Positions 46,194 to 55,251 of a stretch of 64,000 nucleotides of DNA are shown here, in pieces. Position 1 is the first letter of the stretch; each line of letters opens with the position of its first letter. The DNA is from Algimonas arctica (GTDB taxonomy: Bacteria; Pseudomonadota; Alphaproteobacteria; Caulobacterales; Maricaulaceae), in NCBI RefSeq assembly GCF_014652695.1, contig NZ_BMZH01000002.1, positions 112,655 to 176,654 on the forward strand, in the 5' to 3' direction. The position numbers and the translations under genes are program-made. The notes under the pieces are model-generated. The model ran no database searches and was not told where the DNA came from. It saw nothing but the letters and a program-made list of their open reading frames with translations.

Positions 46194-47065
46194 GGTTCCG
46201 GCTCAAAGACGCGCACAACTAAGTCCATCCGGCTCGAGATTGCGGCCCGCTTCATGCCCTCGGAATTATACGGCATGATGATGGTCCCGGCCCGGTCAAT
46301 CGCGATAAGGCCGCCGTCGCCGCCAAACGCTTTGACCTTATCCAAAGTCGCGCGCGCTGCCGCGTTCATATCCGTTCCCCCGTAGCGCATTTGCGCGGCG
46401 ATATCATGGGCGGCGCAAGTGCGAATAAACGGCTCGCCGTGTCCGGTGCAAGAAATCGCGACCTGATCATCAGCCCACGTTCCGACCCCGATCAAAGGCG
46501 TGTCGCCAACACGACCCGGGCGTTTGTTAAAGATGCCCCCCGTCGACGTTGCCGCCGCTAGGCCTCCGTTCATATCCAATGCAACAGCCCCGACGGTGCC
46601 GTGATCCGCATTTTCAGCCCCAGACCCGTGACCCTCATGTTCCGTGTAATAGGCGTCAGGATCGTCGACACTGGCGAGTCCCTTTGCGAGCGCGAAATCA
46701 CGCGCGCCCGCGCTCGTCATCATCACATGTCGGCCATCCTCTAAGATCAGTCTTGCGGCGCGCACCGGGCTGACCATATTTTGGATTGCGGACACCGCCC
46801 CCGCTGCTTGCGTCGCGCCGTCCATGATGCTGGCATCCAGTTCAAACAATCCGTCCGTATTCGGCGCGGACCCTTTTCCCGCCACATAAAGGCCAGACGC
46901 TTCGAGCAGTTCAACCATTTGCGTAACGACATCTAAAGCGCTGTCTCCGGCTTTAAGTCGCTCATCGCCAAGCGTGATTAAGTCACGCATGTGACGCCTC
47001 TGAGCCGTATAGTCCGTTCCGGGCTGCGCGCCCGCGCCGCCATGAATGACAAGTGCATGGGTCAT
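46190..47065 (-). CDS. Isoaspartyl dipeptidase/L-asparaginase (Ntn hydrolase, IaaA type)
   Basis: Plant-type asparaginase of 291 residues that self-cleaves before the nucleophile Thr157 in DHGTVGAVALD. IHGGAGA at the N-terminus, TSTGGIFNKRPGRVGDTPLIGVGTWAD and SCTGHGEPFIR are family hallmarks. Position beside the cyanophycin genes supports hydrolysis of beta-Asp-Arg, the product of cyanophycinase, to Asp and Arg. It converges on the cphA paralogue, overlapping by 4 bases. Confidence 0.93.
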   Translation of the reverse strand: MTHALVIHGGAGAQPGTDYTAQRRHMRDLITLGDERLKAGDSALDVVTQMVELLEASGLYVAGKGSAPNTDGLFELDASIMDGATQAAGAVSAIQNMVSPVRAARLILEDGRHVMMTSAGARDFALAKGLASVDDPDAYYTEHEGHGSGAENADHGTVGAVALDMNGGLAAATSTGGIFNKRPGRVGDTPLIGVGTWADDQVAISCTGHGEPFIRTCAAHDIAAQMRYGGTDMNAAARATLDKVKAFGGDGGLIAIDRAGTIIMPYNSEGMKRAAISSRMDLVVRVFEPEP

Positions 47066-47227
47066 GTCTGATCCTGAGTGGGGTGAATCGGTATTAAAAT
47101 GTAAGCCACCCTATTACATAATTCATCGCAAATATCGTCGACAGGTCGCAGGCGGATCGGCTGACCACTGACATTCTCGCAGTCAGCTAGACTTGCGTTC
47201 TCTCGCTTACTCCTTAGGGGAGCGCGC

Positions 47228-48811
47228 ATGTTATCGATTACAGATCTAGACTATGCCGTTCAGGGCCGTCCCTTGTTCAAAAATGCCAGCGCGCAAATTG
47301 CGGCCGGGTGGAAGGTCGGTCTGATTGGACGTAACGGCACGGGCAAATCCACCCTGCTCCGCTTGATCCGCGAAGAGGTTGAGGCCCCGACCAAAGATGC
47401 GTCGATCCGTATCAACAAAGGCGCGCGCCTTGGCTGGGTCGCGCAAGAGGTCGAAGCGACGGACGAAACGATCATGGAAGTCGTTCTCGCGGCGGATCAG
47501 GAACGCCACCGCCTCATGGCAGAATCCGAGACGGAAACCGATCCCGATAAATTGGGTGAAATATATGAGCGCCTGACAGACATGGATGCGTGGAACGCAG
47601 ATACACGCGCGGCCATCGTGCTCATGGGTTTGGGCTTTAAAACTGAGGACTTCCACCGCGCGACTCGAGAGTTTTCAGGCGGCTGGCGCATGCGCGCGGC
47701 GATTGCCGGTGTGCTCGTCTCAGAACCTGACGTTTTGTTGCTCGATGAGCCGACCAACTATCTTGACCTTGAAGGCGCGACCTGGCTCGAAGGCTATATC
47801 CAGAAATATCCGCATACAGTCATTATGGTCAGCCATGACCGCGAACTCTTGAACCGCTCCGTCACCCATACGCTGGCACTCGAACATCAACAACTGATGA
47901 TCACGACCGGGGGCTATGATGATTGGATGACCCTGCGCGCCGCCAAAACCGCGCAGCTGTCAGCGCAAAAGGTTAAACAAGACGCGGATAAAGCCCACCT
48001 TCAGGCTTTTGTGGACCGCTTTAAGGCGAAAGCCTCAAAAGCCCGACAGGCCCAGTCTCGCGTCAAGCAGCTCGAGAAAATGCAAGAGATTGCAATCCCG
48101 ATCTCAGAGCGCACGACGCCATTTTCATTCCCCGCGCCAAAGGGAAAACTTGCCCCGCCGATGTTGCAATTGGAAGACGCGGATTTAGGCTATGGCTCTG
48201 ACGCGAAAATCCTGTCCAAAGTCAATTTACGGCTAGACCCGGATGACCGCGTCGCCATCGTCGGCGCCAATGGTCAGGGTAAAACGACGCTGGTCAAATC
48301 TATCGCCCAGCGCCTACCCCTCATGACAGGGCATCGCAAAGCCTCGGCCAGTTTGCGCATTGGCTATTTCTCTCAAGATCAGCTGGATGAGCTGACGGCC
48401 GGGGAAACAGTTCTCGATCACATCACGCAAAAATTGCCCAAGGACACCCCGCAAAGCAAAGCGCGCGGCGCGGCGGCCGCGATGGGCTTCCCGCATGAAA
48501 AAGTGGAAACCAATGTCGAGAAACTCTCGGGGGGCGAAAAAGTTCGGTTACTGCTCGGCCTGATGTCGCTCGATAAACCGCATGTCTTGATCTTGGACGA
48601 ACCGACTTCGCACTTGGATATCGATAGCCGCGAAGCCCTGATTTACGCGCTTAATGACTTTCCCGGCGCGGTCTTATTGATCACCCACGATGTCTATCTG
48701 GCCGAAGCGACGGCGGACCGCCTCTGGCTCGTCAATAAAGGTCGCGCCAAACGCTATGATGGTGATCTGCAAGACTATAAAAAGCTCGTCATGCAAGCAG
48801 ACCGGGCTTAA
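47228..48811 (+). CDS. ABC-F family ATPase (Uup/EttA-like)
   Basis: Soluble protein with two ABC ATPase cassettes and no membrane part, 527 residues. Cassette one has GRNGTGKST, FSGGWRMR and LLLDEPTNYLDLEG; cassette two has GANGQGKTT, LSGGEKVRLLLG and LILDEPTSHLDI. A charged linker lies between them (KQDADKAHLQAF, FKAKASKARQAQSRVKQLEKM). ABC-F proteins act on ribosomes or in DNA metabolism. AGGGGAG lies eight bases before the ATG. A monocistronic unit between convergent neighbours. Confidence 0.94.
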   Translation: MLSITDLDYAVQGRPLFKNASAQIAAGWKVGLIGRNGTGKSTLLRLIREEVEAPTKDASIRINKGARLGWVAQEVEATDETIMEVVLAADQERHRLMAESETETDPDKLGEIYERLTDMDAWNADTRAAIVLMGLGFKTEDFHRATREFSGGWRMRAAIAGVLVSEPDVLLLDEPTNYLDLEGATWLEGYIQKYPHTVIMVSHDRELLNRSVTHTLALEHQQLMITTGGYDDWMTLRAAKTAQLSAQKVKQDADKAHLQAFVDRFKAKASKARQAQSRVKQLEKMQEIAIPISERTTPFSFPAPKGKLAPPMLQLEDADLGYGSDAKILSKVNLRLDPDDRVAIVGANGQGKTTLVKSIAQRLPLMTGHRKASASLRIGYFSQDQLDELTAGETVLDHITQKLPKDTPQSKARGAAAAMGFPHEKVETNVEKLSGGEKVRLLLGLMSLDKPHVLILDEPTSHLDIDSREALIYALNDFPGAVLLITHDVYLAEATADRLWLVNKGRAKRYDGDLQDYKKLVMQADRA

Positions 48812-48838
48812 TCCCGACGCGCCCTTTCACGCTCAGCC

Positions 48839-50053
48839 TTATTCCATTTCAAAGGTAAGACCCGCATGGTCGCGCAAACGCGCGATCAGCGCATCGCCCA
48901 TGAGGGTGGCGGGTGTCCAGAACCCGCCCTGCGTGCCGTCTGGAATATCCTGCGCCAAACAAGCCGCCGCCTGCGCCAACATTTTCGCCGTCGAACCATA
49001 GCCGGGATCGCGGTCGCCCGTGACGCGCGCTTTCATCATCTCGCCCGCGTCCGTTTCGCCCATAAACAGAAGATTAAATTCGCCCTCTAATTGGGCTTTC
49101 TCGCTGGGGCCTTCACCGGGTTTTGGCAGGACAAATTTTTCCAACGCCCAGCGCACGGGCGGCACGACCAACGCAACCATAAAGCCCCCCATCCCCCACG
49201 CACTCGCCCGCGCCATACGTTTCCCGCGGCCGCCTTTGCCTGTCACAACCGCTTCTTCATACAAGAAGTCGGACCCATAGCCCGCATCGCTCAACGCGTT
49301 CGAGCGGTGCACAATACGAGTATTGATGGCGGCCATGACGAAGGGCGCAATCCAACTCCCATAGTCATCATCATAGGCGACTTTTACATCGGGCTGCCGC
49401 GATGAAAAATCGTGATCAGGCGGACAGAGACTATAAGGGTCCTTGAGCTGCTTGCGAAGATCCGGATCGCCAGCCGCTTCTTTGACCATATTGATGATAC
49501 TGGCGACGGTGCCGCCGGATGGACCGCCTTTCATTTTCACGACCCGCATATTAATTCTACCCAGCGTCTGGCCGTGCGATTTTTTCGCATTCTGCTGTAA
49601 GAAATGCACACCAAGGTCAGACGGTATTGAATCAAACCCGCAACAATGCACGATCAGCGCACCGGATTTTTGGGCCGTCTCTTCATATTGCGACTGCATC
49701 TTACGGATCCATTGCGGTTCACCGCTCAGATCACAATAATGCGTTCCTGACTCCGCACAGGCTTTGACCAGCGCATCGCCATAGAGCGCGTAAGGCCCGA
49801 CCGTTGAAATTACGACTTTGGTTCGCGCGCACATCGCCTGTAATGCCGCGTCGTCCGTGGCATCCGCCACAATCATGTCAATATTTGTGAGGCCGACATC
49901 GTCACTGAGGGTCTGCAGTTTGCTTTCTGAGCGCCCAGCAATCGCCCATCGGACGGAGCCATCAGCGAATTGCGTGCTCATATAGCGTGTCATGATTTGA
50001 CCGACAAAGCTGGTCGCACCGAAAACAATGATGTCGAATGACGGATTTACCAT
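48839..50053 (-). CDS. Saccharopine dehydrogenase-like oxidoreductase (trans-acting enoyl reductase family)
   Basis: NAD(P)-binding protein of 404 residues with the Rossmann motif FGATSFVGQIMTRY (11-24), WAIAGRSESKL and VISTVGPYALYGDALVKAC, then YCDLSGEPQWI and HCCGFDSIPSDLGV. These match the saccharopine dehydrogenase-like/enoyl reductase family, whose members reduce lipid intermediates in some bacteria. The substrate here is unknown. It converges on the ABC-F gene and diverges from the Anbu operon. Confidence 0.85.
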   Translation of the reverse strand: MVNPSFDIIVFGATSFVGQIMTRYMSTQFADGSVRWAIAGRSESKLQTLSDDVGLTNIDMIVADATDDAALQAMCARTKVVISTVGPYALYGDALVKACAESGTHYCDLSGEPQWIRKMQSQYEETAQKSGALIVHCCGFDSIPSDLGVHFLQQNAKKSHGQTLGRINMRVVKMKGGPSGGTVASIINMVKEAAGDPDLRKQLKDPYSLCPPDHDFSSRQPDVKVAYDDDYGSWIAPFVMAAINTRIVHRSNALSDAGYGSDFLYEEAVVTGKGGRGKRMARASAWGMGGFMVALVVPPVRWALEKFVLPKPGEGPSEKAQLEGEFNLLFMGETDAGEMMKARVTGDRDPGYGSTAKMLAQAAACLAQDIPDGTQGGFWTPATLMGDALIARLRDHAGLTFEME

Positions 50054-50281
50054 AGGGATCTTTCGCGGAAAATATGAAGCCGTTCGTTTGCCTGCCGACC
50101 TGCGTTAGCATTCTATGGAACAGTTTGAATACAGCCCATTCCGCCCGCGACCGCCGCCGCCGCGACCAACACAGTATTCTGGACAGTGGAAACCGACCCG
50201 AAAAGCGCACTGAGCGGTGATTGTTGCGCAATCACGGTATCCTCGCTTGATATGCGCCCTTTTATATGCGTCATAAAGATA

Positions 50282-51712
50282 ATGACAAAACCACTCGTCT
50301 TTTTCGATGAAATGCTCGGACCCGACGGTGAGGTCCGCCCCGCTTATAAAGATTATGACGCCGTGGTCGCCGGTGTCGACAAAGCCGAACTCTTGAAGAA
50401 ATCTGCCGAAGCCGAGCGCTTCTTTCGCAAAAAAGGCATTACTTTTAATGTCTATGGCGACACGGATGCGGATGAACGTCTGATCCCGTTCGATATCGTG
50501 CCTCGGATCATTAGCGCGCGCGAATGGAAGAAAATCCAACGCGGCATTGAACAGCGCGTCAAAGCGCTCAATGCGTTTCTCCATGATATTTACCACCGCC
50601 GTGAAATCATCCGCGCGGGCCACGTCCCTGCCAGCCTAATCGATAATAACGAAGCCTTCCTTCCGCAAATGATCGGCGTTGATCCGCCCGGCGGTATCTA
50701 CACCCACATCGTCGGAACTGATCTGGTCCGAACCGGGCCGGATGAGTTTTACGTGCTCGAAGATAACGCGCGCACCCCGTCCGGCGTGTCCTATATGCTG
50801 GAGAACCGCGAGACGATGTTGCGCATGTTCCCGGAGCTGTTTTCGCGCGTCGGCGTTGAAAATGTCAGCGACTATCCGATGATGCTGCGCCAATCTCTGG
50901 CCGCATCCGCACCGCCGGCCTGCACCGGAAAGCCGACCATCGCGATCCTGACTCCCGGCGTGCATAATTCGGCCTATTATGAACATGCGTTTCTTGCGGA
51001 TCAAATGGGCGTGGAATTAGTCGAAGGCGGCGACCTTCGCATTGTCGATGGCCGAGTTGCGATGCGCACGACCTGCGGCTTTCAACCGATTGATGTGCTT
51101 TACCGCCGGGTTGATGACGACTTTCTAGACCCGCTGACCTTTAATCCGGAATCCATGTTGGGCGTGCCCGGTATTTTCGATATTTACCGCGCGGGCGGCA
51201 TTACCATTACCAATGCCCCCGGCACTGGTATCGCCGATGACAAGGCGCTTTATTCCTACATGCCCGACATCATCAAATTTTATACTGGCCAGGAACCCAT
51301 CCTGAAAAACGTCCAAACATGGCGCTGTGCGGATAAAGACTCGCTTGCTTACGTGCTCGATAATTTAGCCCAACTGGTGGTCAAAGAAGTCCACGGATCA
51401 GGCGGTTACGGTATGTTGGTCGGGCCCGCCGCCAGCAGGGCCGAGATCAAAGCCTTCCGCGCCAAACTGATCGCAAATCCGCGCAATTACATCGCGCAAC
51501 CGACCTTGGCTTTATCCACCGTCCCTGTCCTGACCAAAGCGGGACTCGCGCCACGTCATGTCGATTTACGGCCCTTTGTGCTCGTTTCATCAAAATCAAT
51601 TAGCGTTGTTCCCGGCGGGTTAACCCGCGTCGCGATGACCGAAGGATCGCTCGTCGTGAATTCAAGCCAAGGCGGCGGAACCAAGGATACATGGGTGTTG
51701 ACAGATGAGTAG
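50282..51712 (+). CDS. Circularly permuted ATP-grasp protein of the Anbu operon
   Basis: Circularly permuted type 2 ATP-grasp protein of 476 residues, starting at MTKPLVFFDEM (50282); a longer frame to 50186 is not supported by similarity. It shows RPFVLVS, HGSGGYGMLVGPAA and DFLDPLTFNPESMLGVPG-type segments of the DUF404/DUF407 family. Such ligases are thought to make a peptide or modify amino acids. It is the first gene of a four-gene set with an alpha-E protein, a transglutaminase-like protein and the Anbu peptidase; the next start overlaps its stop by 8 bases. Confidence 0.9.
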   Translation: MTKPLVFFDEMLGPDGEVRPAYKDYDAVVAGVDKAELLKKSAEAERFFRKKGITFNVYGDTDADERLIPFDIVPRIISAREWKKIQRGIEQRVKALNAFLHDIYHRREIIRAGHVPASLIDNNEAFLPQMIGVDPPGGIYTHIVGTDLVRTGPDEFYVLEDNARTPSGVSYMLENRETMLRMFPELFSRVGVENVSDYPMMLRQSLAASAPPACTGKPTIAILTPGVHNSAYYEHAFLADQMGVELVEGGDLRIVDGRVAMRTTCGFQPIDVLYRRVDDDFLDPLTFNPESMLGVPGIFDIYRAGGITITNAPGTGIADDKALYSYMPDIIKFYTGQEPILKNVQTWRCADKDSLAYVLDNLAQLVVKEVHGSGGYGMLVGPAASRAEIKAFRAKLIANPRNYIAQPTLALSTVPVLTKAGLAPRHVDLRPFVLVSSKSISVVPGGLTRVAMTEGSLVVNSSQGGGTKDTWVLTDE

Positions 51713-52706
51713 CCAGTCACAAACCCAACAGACAGGCGTGGGTCTCACACCGTCAGATCAAACCATGTTAGGCCGGACCGCGTCCGGTTTATTCTGGATG
51801 ATGCGTTATTTGGAACGAATGGAAAATACGGCCCGCCTCGTTGATGCCGGTTTTCGCATGTCTCTCACCCGGTCCCGCACTCAACGGAGCGAATGGGAAT
51901 CCGTGCTGACCACATCCAGCGCAACGCAGGCTTACCTGAAAACCCATGACGATTTCCGCACAGACAGCGTCGTCGAATTCCTAGTCTGCGACCGGGATAA
52001 TCCCGGCAGTATTCGCAGCTCGCTCGCCGAAGCCCGCCAAAACGCGCGCATGACCCGCACCGCGCTGACCATTGATACATGGGAAGCCGTCAACGGCGCG
52101 TGGCTGCAACTCAACATCGCGCTCGATAATTATAAGGGCAAACAGGAACTGCCAGAGCTCCTATTCCAAATCCGCCAGCAAGCGGCGCTCGTGCGGGGCA
52201 CGATGAACGGCACGATGCTACGCAATGATATTTTCCGCTTTATGGAACTCGGCGCGATGATCGAACGGGCCGATAATACGGCAAGGATTCTGGACACGAA
52301 ATATTATGTGCTGCTCCCGTCCAGCGCGTCTGTCGGTTCGCCGCTCGACCATGTGCAATGGGAGATGATCTTGCGCTGCGCGTCCGCCGAACGGTCGTTC
52401 CATTGGTTGCATGGTGGCGACATTTCCGCCGCGGCAATTGTGAACTTTCTTGTCCACGACATCCGTCTGCCCCGGTCCATCGCCTTTTGCTATAAAACGA
52501 TCCGGACAACTTTGGCGGAAATGAAGGCCAACTCTGAGGCCTCGAACGCGGCCCTCGACATGGCCATCCTTCATAATGACCATATTAACGGATCCAGCAG
52601 TGAAACCATCATCGGCTTCGGCCTGCACGAATTCCTCATCGACCTGATTGCGCGCAATTCTGAATTGTCCGCTCAGATCGAAACCTCTTACAGGTTCCAA
52701 CCTTAA
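51705..52706 (+). CDS. Alpha-E domain protein of the Anbu operon
   Basis: All-helical alpha-E (DUF403) protein of 333 residues with the N-terminal signature LGRTASGLFWMMRYLERMENTARLVDAG, seen here in the first 50 residues in shorter pieces such as FWMMRYLERMENTARL, and ADNTARILDTKYY and IRLPRSIAFC further on. Its biochemical role is unknown, but the family nearly always accompanies the permuted ATP-grasp and transglutaminase genes found on either side. Start and stop overlap or abut its neighbours. Confidence 0.9.
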   Translation: MSSQSQTQQTGVGLTPSDQTMLGRTASGLFWMMRYLERMENTARLVDAGFRMSLTRSRTQRSEWESVLTTSSATQAYLKTHDDFRTDSVVEFLVCDRDNPGSIRSSLAEARQNARMTRTALTIDTWEAVNGAWLQLNIALDNYKGKQELPELLFQIRQQAALVRGTMNGTMLRNDIFRFMELGAMIERADNTARILDTKYYVLLPSSASVGSPLDHVQWEMILRCASAERSFHWLHGGDISAAAIVNFLVHDIRLPRSIAFCYKTIRTTLAEMKANSEASNAALDMAILHNDHINGSSSETIIGFGLHEFLIDLIARNSELSAQIETSYRFQP

Positions 52707-53510
52707 ATGCGGCTCAAAATCGAACACCGGACAGAATATGTCTATTCCCAGCCCGCAAGCTATGCCTTGTTGCAATTGCGGATGCGCCCGCAATCCAACG
52801 ACACGCAAACTATCCTGTCCTGGGACCTTAACTTAGACGGCGCGCGCCCTCAGGCACGTTTTAACGATCATTTGGGCACAGATATCGATTTGATCGAACC
52901 CCTCCCCGGATCGGACCGCGTCGCGATTACAGTCGTCGGCGAGGTTGAGACCCGAACGCCGGACCGGATCATCGCGCCCATTAAGACGCTTCTGGACCCA
53001 CGTTTTTTTCTGCGCGGAACAGATTTAACGTCATCAACTGACGCGATCACCGCTTTGGGTGAGTGGACGAGCAAAACAGCGGTTGTGGACGTTGGCGACC
53101 TCCATACGCTCAGCCATAATATTTTGGACGCCATGCCCTACACACCCGGTACGACAGATGTGTCTACGAGCGCTGCTACCGCTTTTGAGCGCGGAACGGG
53201 CGTGTGCCAAGATCACACCCATGTTTTTCTGGCTGCCGCCCGCGCGATGGGCGTACCGGCCCGCTACGTGAGTGGCTACCTCATGATGGATGATCAGGTC
53301 GAACAAGACGCCAGCCACGCGTGGGCCGAGGCCTATGTTGACGGGCTCGGCTGGATCGGTTTTGATATTTCAAACGGGATTAGTCCTGATGAGCGCTATG
53401 TAAAAATAGCGCACGGACTTGACTATAAAGATTGCACCCCAACCCACGGAATTGTAATTGGCGCCGTGACGACGGCCGACCTCGTCGTGTCCATTCAAGT
53501 CCAGCAATAG
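52707..53510 (+). CDS. Transglutaminase-like protein of the Anbu operon
   Basis: Papain-fold protein of 267 residues with an N-terminal beta domain (LKIEHRTEYVYSQPASYA) and a transglutaminase core: GTGVCQDHTHVFLAAARAMG with the catalytic Cys, SHAWAEAYVDGLGW with the catalytic His, and a following Asp in GFDIS. It could form or cut peptide bonds. Its ATG directly follows the stop of the alpha-E gene. Confidence 0.92.
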   Translation: MRLKIEHRTEYVYSQPASYALLQLRMRPQSNDTQTILSWDLNLDGARPQARFNDHLGTDIDLIEPLPGSDRVAITVVGEVETRTPDRIIAPIKTLLDPRFFLRGTDLTSSTDAITALGEWTSKTAVVDVGDLHTLSHNILDAMPYTPGTTDVSTSAATAFERGTGVCQDHTHVFLAAARAMGVPARYVSGYLMMDDQVEQDASHAWAEAYVDGLGWIGFDISNGISPDERYVKIAHGLDYKDCTPTHGIVIGAVTTADLVVSIQVQQ

Positions 53511-53555
53511 CGCCATCATATTTGGTGTCCGCGCTGTGCGTTCAGGTAAATTCCA

Positions 53556-54302
53556 ATGACCTATTGTGTCGCCCTTAAGCTCGATAACAGCCTCATTTTC
53601 ATGTCCGATACCCGCACTAATGCAGGCATCGACAATATCTCAGTCGTCAAAAAGATGTTCACTTGGTCCGAGCCGGGTGAGCGAGTTATCACCCTGATGA
53701 CCGCGGGCAACCTCGCCACCACGCAAGCGGTTGTAAGCCTATTGGATGAGCGCTCCAAGGCGCCCAAGGACCGCAATCCGAATTTGATGCATGTGCCGAC
53801 CCTATTCCAAGCAGCGCGGCTTGTCGGTGACACGTTGAAAGAAGTCGTCTCGACCTCTGCATCGGGTGGCCCCACATCTAACTCGCCCTTTGGCGCGACT
53901 CTGATCATGGGCGGCCAGATCGCCGGAATGGCCCCGCGCCTTTTCTTGATCTACCCAGAAGGCAACTTTGTCGAAGCGACAGACGACACGCCTTTTTTCC
54001 AAACCGGCGAGACCAAATATGGGCGGCCGATTATTCTCCGGGCCTTTGATCCATCGATGAGCGACGCTGAGGCGATCCGGCTGCTTTGCGTGTCATTTGA
54101 CTCCACCCTCAAAGCCAATCTCTCCGTTGGTATGCCGCTCGACTCGCATATTTATGAGACTGGAAGTTTGCGCGAAGGACGTATGTTCCGCATCAACGAT
54201 ACGGACCCCGCCTTTTCACAAATATCGACTCAATGGGGACACTCGCTCAGAACGGCGCTAGACAGTCTGCCTGAATACCCTGTGCCCGCCAAGACGTCGT
54301 AA
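53556..54302 (+). CDS. Anbu-type proteasome-like peptidase
   Basis: Ntn hydrolase of 248 residues related to HslV and 20S proteasome beta subunits. The sequence begins MTYCVALKLD with Thr2 as the probable nucleophile after Met removal; SDTRTNAG (17-24, Asp18) and the VVKKMF lysines supply the rest of the site. LMTAGNLATTQAVV is the proteasome-type helix region. With the three preceding genes it forms the standard Anbu operon. Natural substrates of Anbu are not settled. Confidence 0.92.
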   Translation: MTYCVALKLDNSLIFMSDTRTNAGIDNISVVKKMFTWSEPGERVITLMTAGNLATTQAVVSLLDERSKAPKDRNPNLMHVPTLFQAARLVGDTLKEVVSTSASGGPTSNSPFGATLIMGGQIAGMAPRLFLIYPEGNFVEATDDTPFFQTGETKYGRPIILRAFDPSMSDAEAIRLLCVSFDSTLKANLSVGMPLDSHIYETGSLREGRMFRINDTDPAFSQISTQWGHSLRTALDSLPEYPVPAKTS

Positions 54303-54438
54303 ACGCGCGTTTTTCTGGCAGAGTGGAGCGCTAGGATGAGCGCTGGCCCAAAAAAAGTTCTGAAAGCATGGGTGACAGCAGCGCGATTTCAGCCCACTTA
54401 AAGGCCCGCCTCCGCATTGAAAGTTCCTGCCCGTCCTC

Positions 54439-55251
54439 ATGCTTCGCCTCGCCCGTTATATTCCCATCAGGGGCAGCCTGATCGGCCTGACGCTGGGGGT
54501 GACGGCTGTCGGCGCTTGTTCGGCGCAACAGAGCGAACCGACCACAGGAACACAGATTGGTAGCACTTCACTCTGCGCGGATAGTTATCTAATCGCACTG
54601 GCTCCGGAACGTATCGGCGCGCTGTCATGGCAAGCTGGAAGCGAACTTTCGACGGCTGATGACGCGATGGCTCAGCATCCCCGTCTGTGGGCCAGCCGCG
54701 AAATTCTTGTCGGCACAAATATGGCTTTAGTGACTGGTCCGGGCGACCCAAGTTTTGGCCGTGAGGACATGTTGGACCTCACATGGGGCGAAGATTTCGA
54801 AACGGTCCGCATGAACGCGACCGTCTTGTCCGAGCAATTCGGCGTGGACATTTCAAACTTTGAGTCCGCGCTAGCGAGCCTTTCGTCGCTTCCGCGCCCT
54901 GACCCGCAACCTCGGGTGCTTTATCTCTCTCGCTCTGGCGGCAGTGCGGGGCCGGGCACATTTGTTGATGCCGTTATCACCGCGGCGGGCGGCCTAAATG
55001 TCAACACCACACCTGGATGGCACACGCCGACGATTGAGCATACGTTGCAATTTGATCCGGACTTAATCGTTACGAGCTTTTTTGGCTCTCATTATGCTGG
55101 AGTTAGCGACCGCGCGGTGCGCCATTCAGCTTTGCGCCATTATCTAGCCGACCGCCCCCGTGTAGAGATACCCGGCAAACTCTGGCCCTGTGCCGGACCC
55201 GGACTGATTGAGGCGACTCGGCAACTTAATACGGCGATCACTGCGCTATGA
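54439..55251 (+). CDS. Periplasmic binding lipoprotein of a B12/iron-type ABC importer
   Basis: BtuF/FepB-like protein of 270 residues with a lipobox (AVGAC) after the signal peptide. STSLCADSYLIALAPERIGALS followed by a helical middle (residues about 100-155) and ARVL-type sequence PRVLYLSRSG matches class III binding proteins, which take up cobalamin or Fe(III)-chelates. It overlaps the permease start by 4 bases. B12 is the favoured ligand because the genome encodes B12-dependent methionine synthase, but siderophore uptake remains possible. Motif pieces are quoted from separate positions. Confidence 0.82.
   Translation: MLRLARYIPIRGSLIGLTLGVTAVGACSAQQSEPTTGTQIGSTSLCADSYLIALAPERIGALSWQAGSELSTADDAMAQHPRLWASREILVGTNMALVTGPGDPSFGREDMLDLTWGEDFETVRMNATVLSEQFGVDISNFESALASLSSLPRPDPQPRVLYLSRSGGSAGPGTFVDAVITAAGGLNVNTTPGWHTPTIEHTLQFDPDLIVTSFFGSHYAGVSDRAVRHSALRHYLADRPRVEIPGKLWPCAGPGLIEATRQLNTAITAL

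Noticed and set aside
54303..54438. Cobalamin riboswitch upstream of the importer
   Set aside because: The leader is short and lacks the conserved B12-box sequence.
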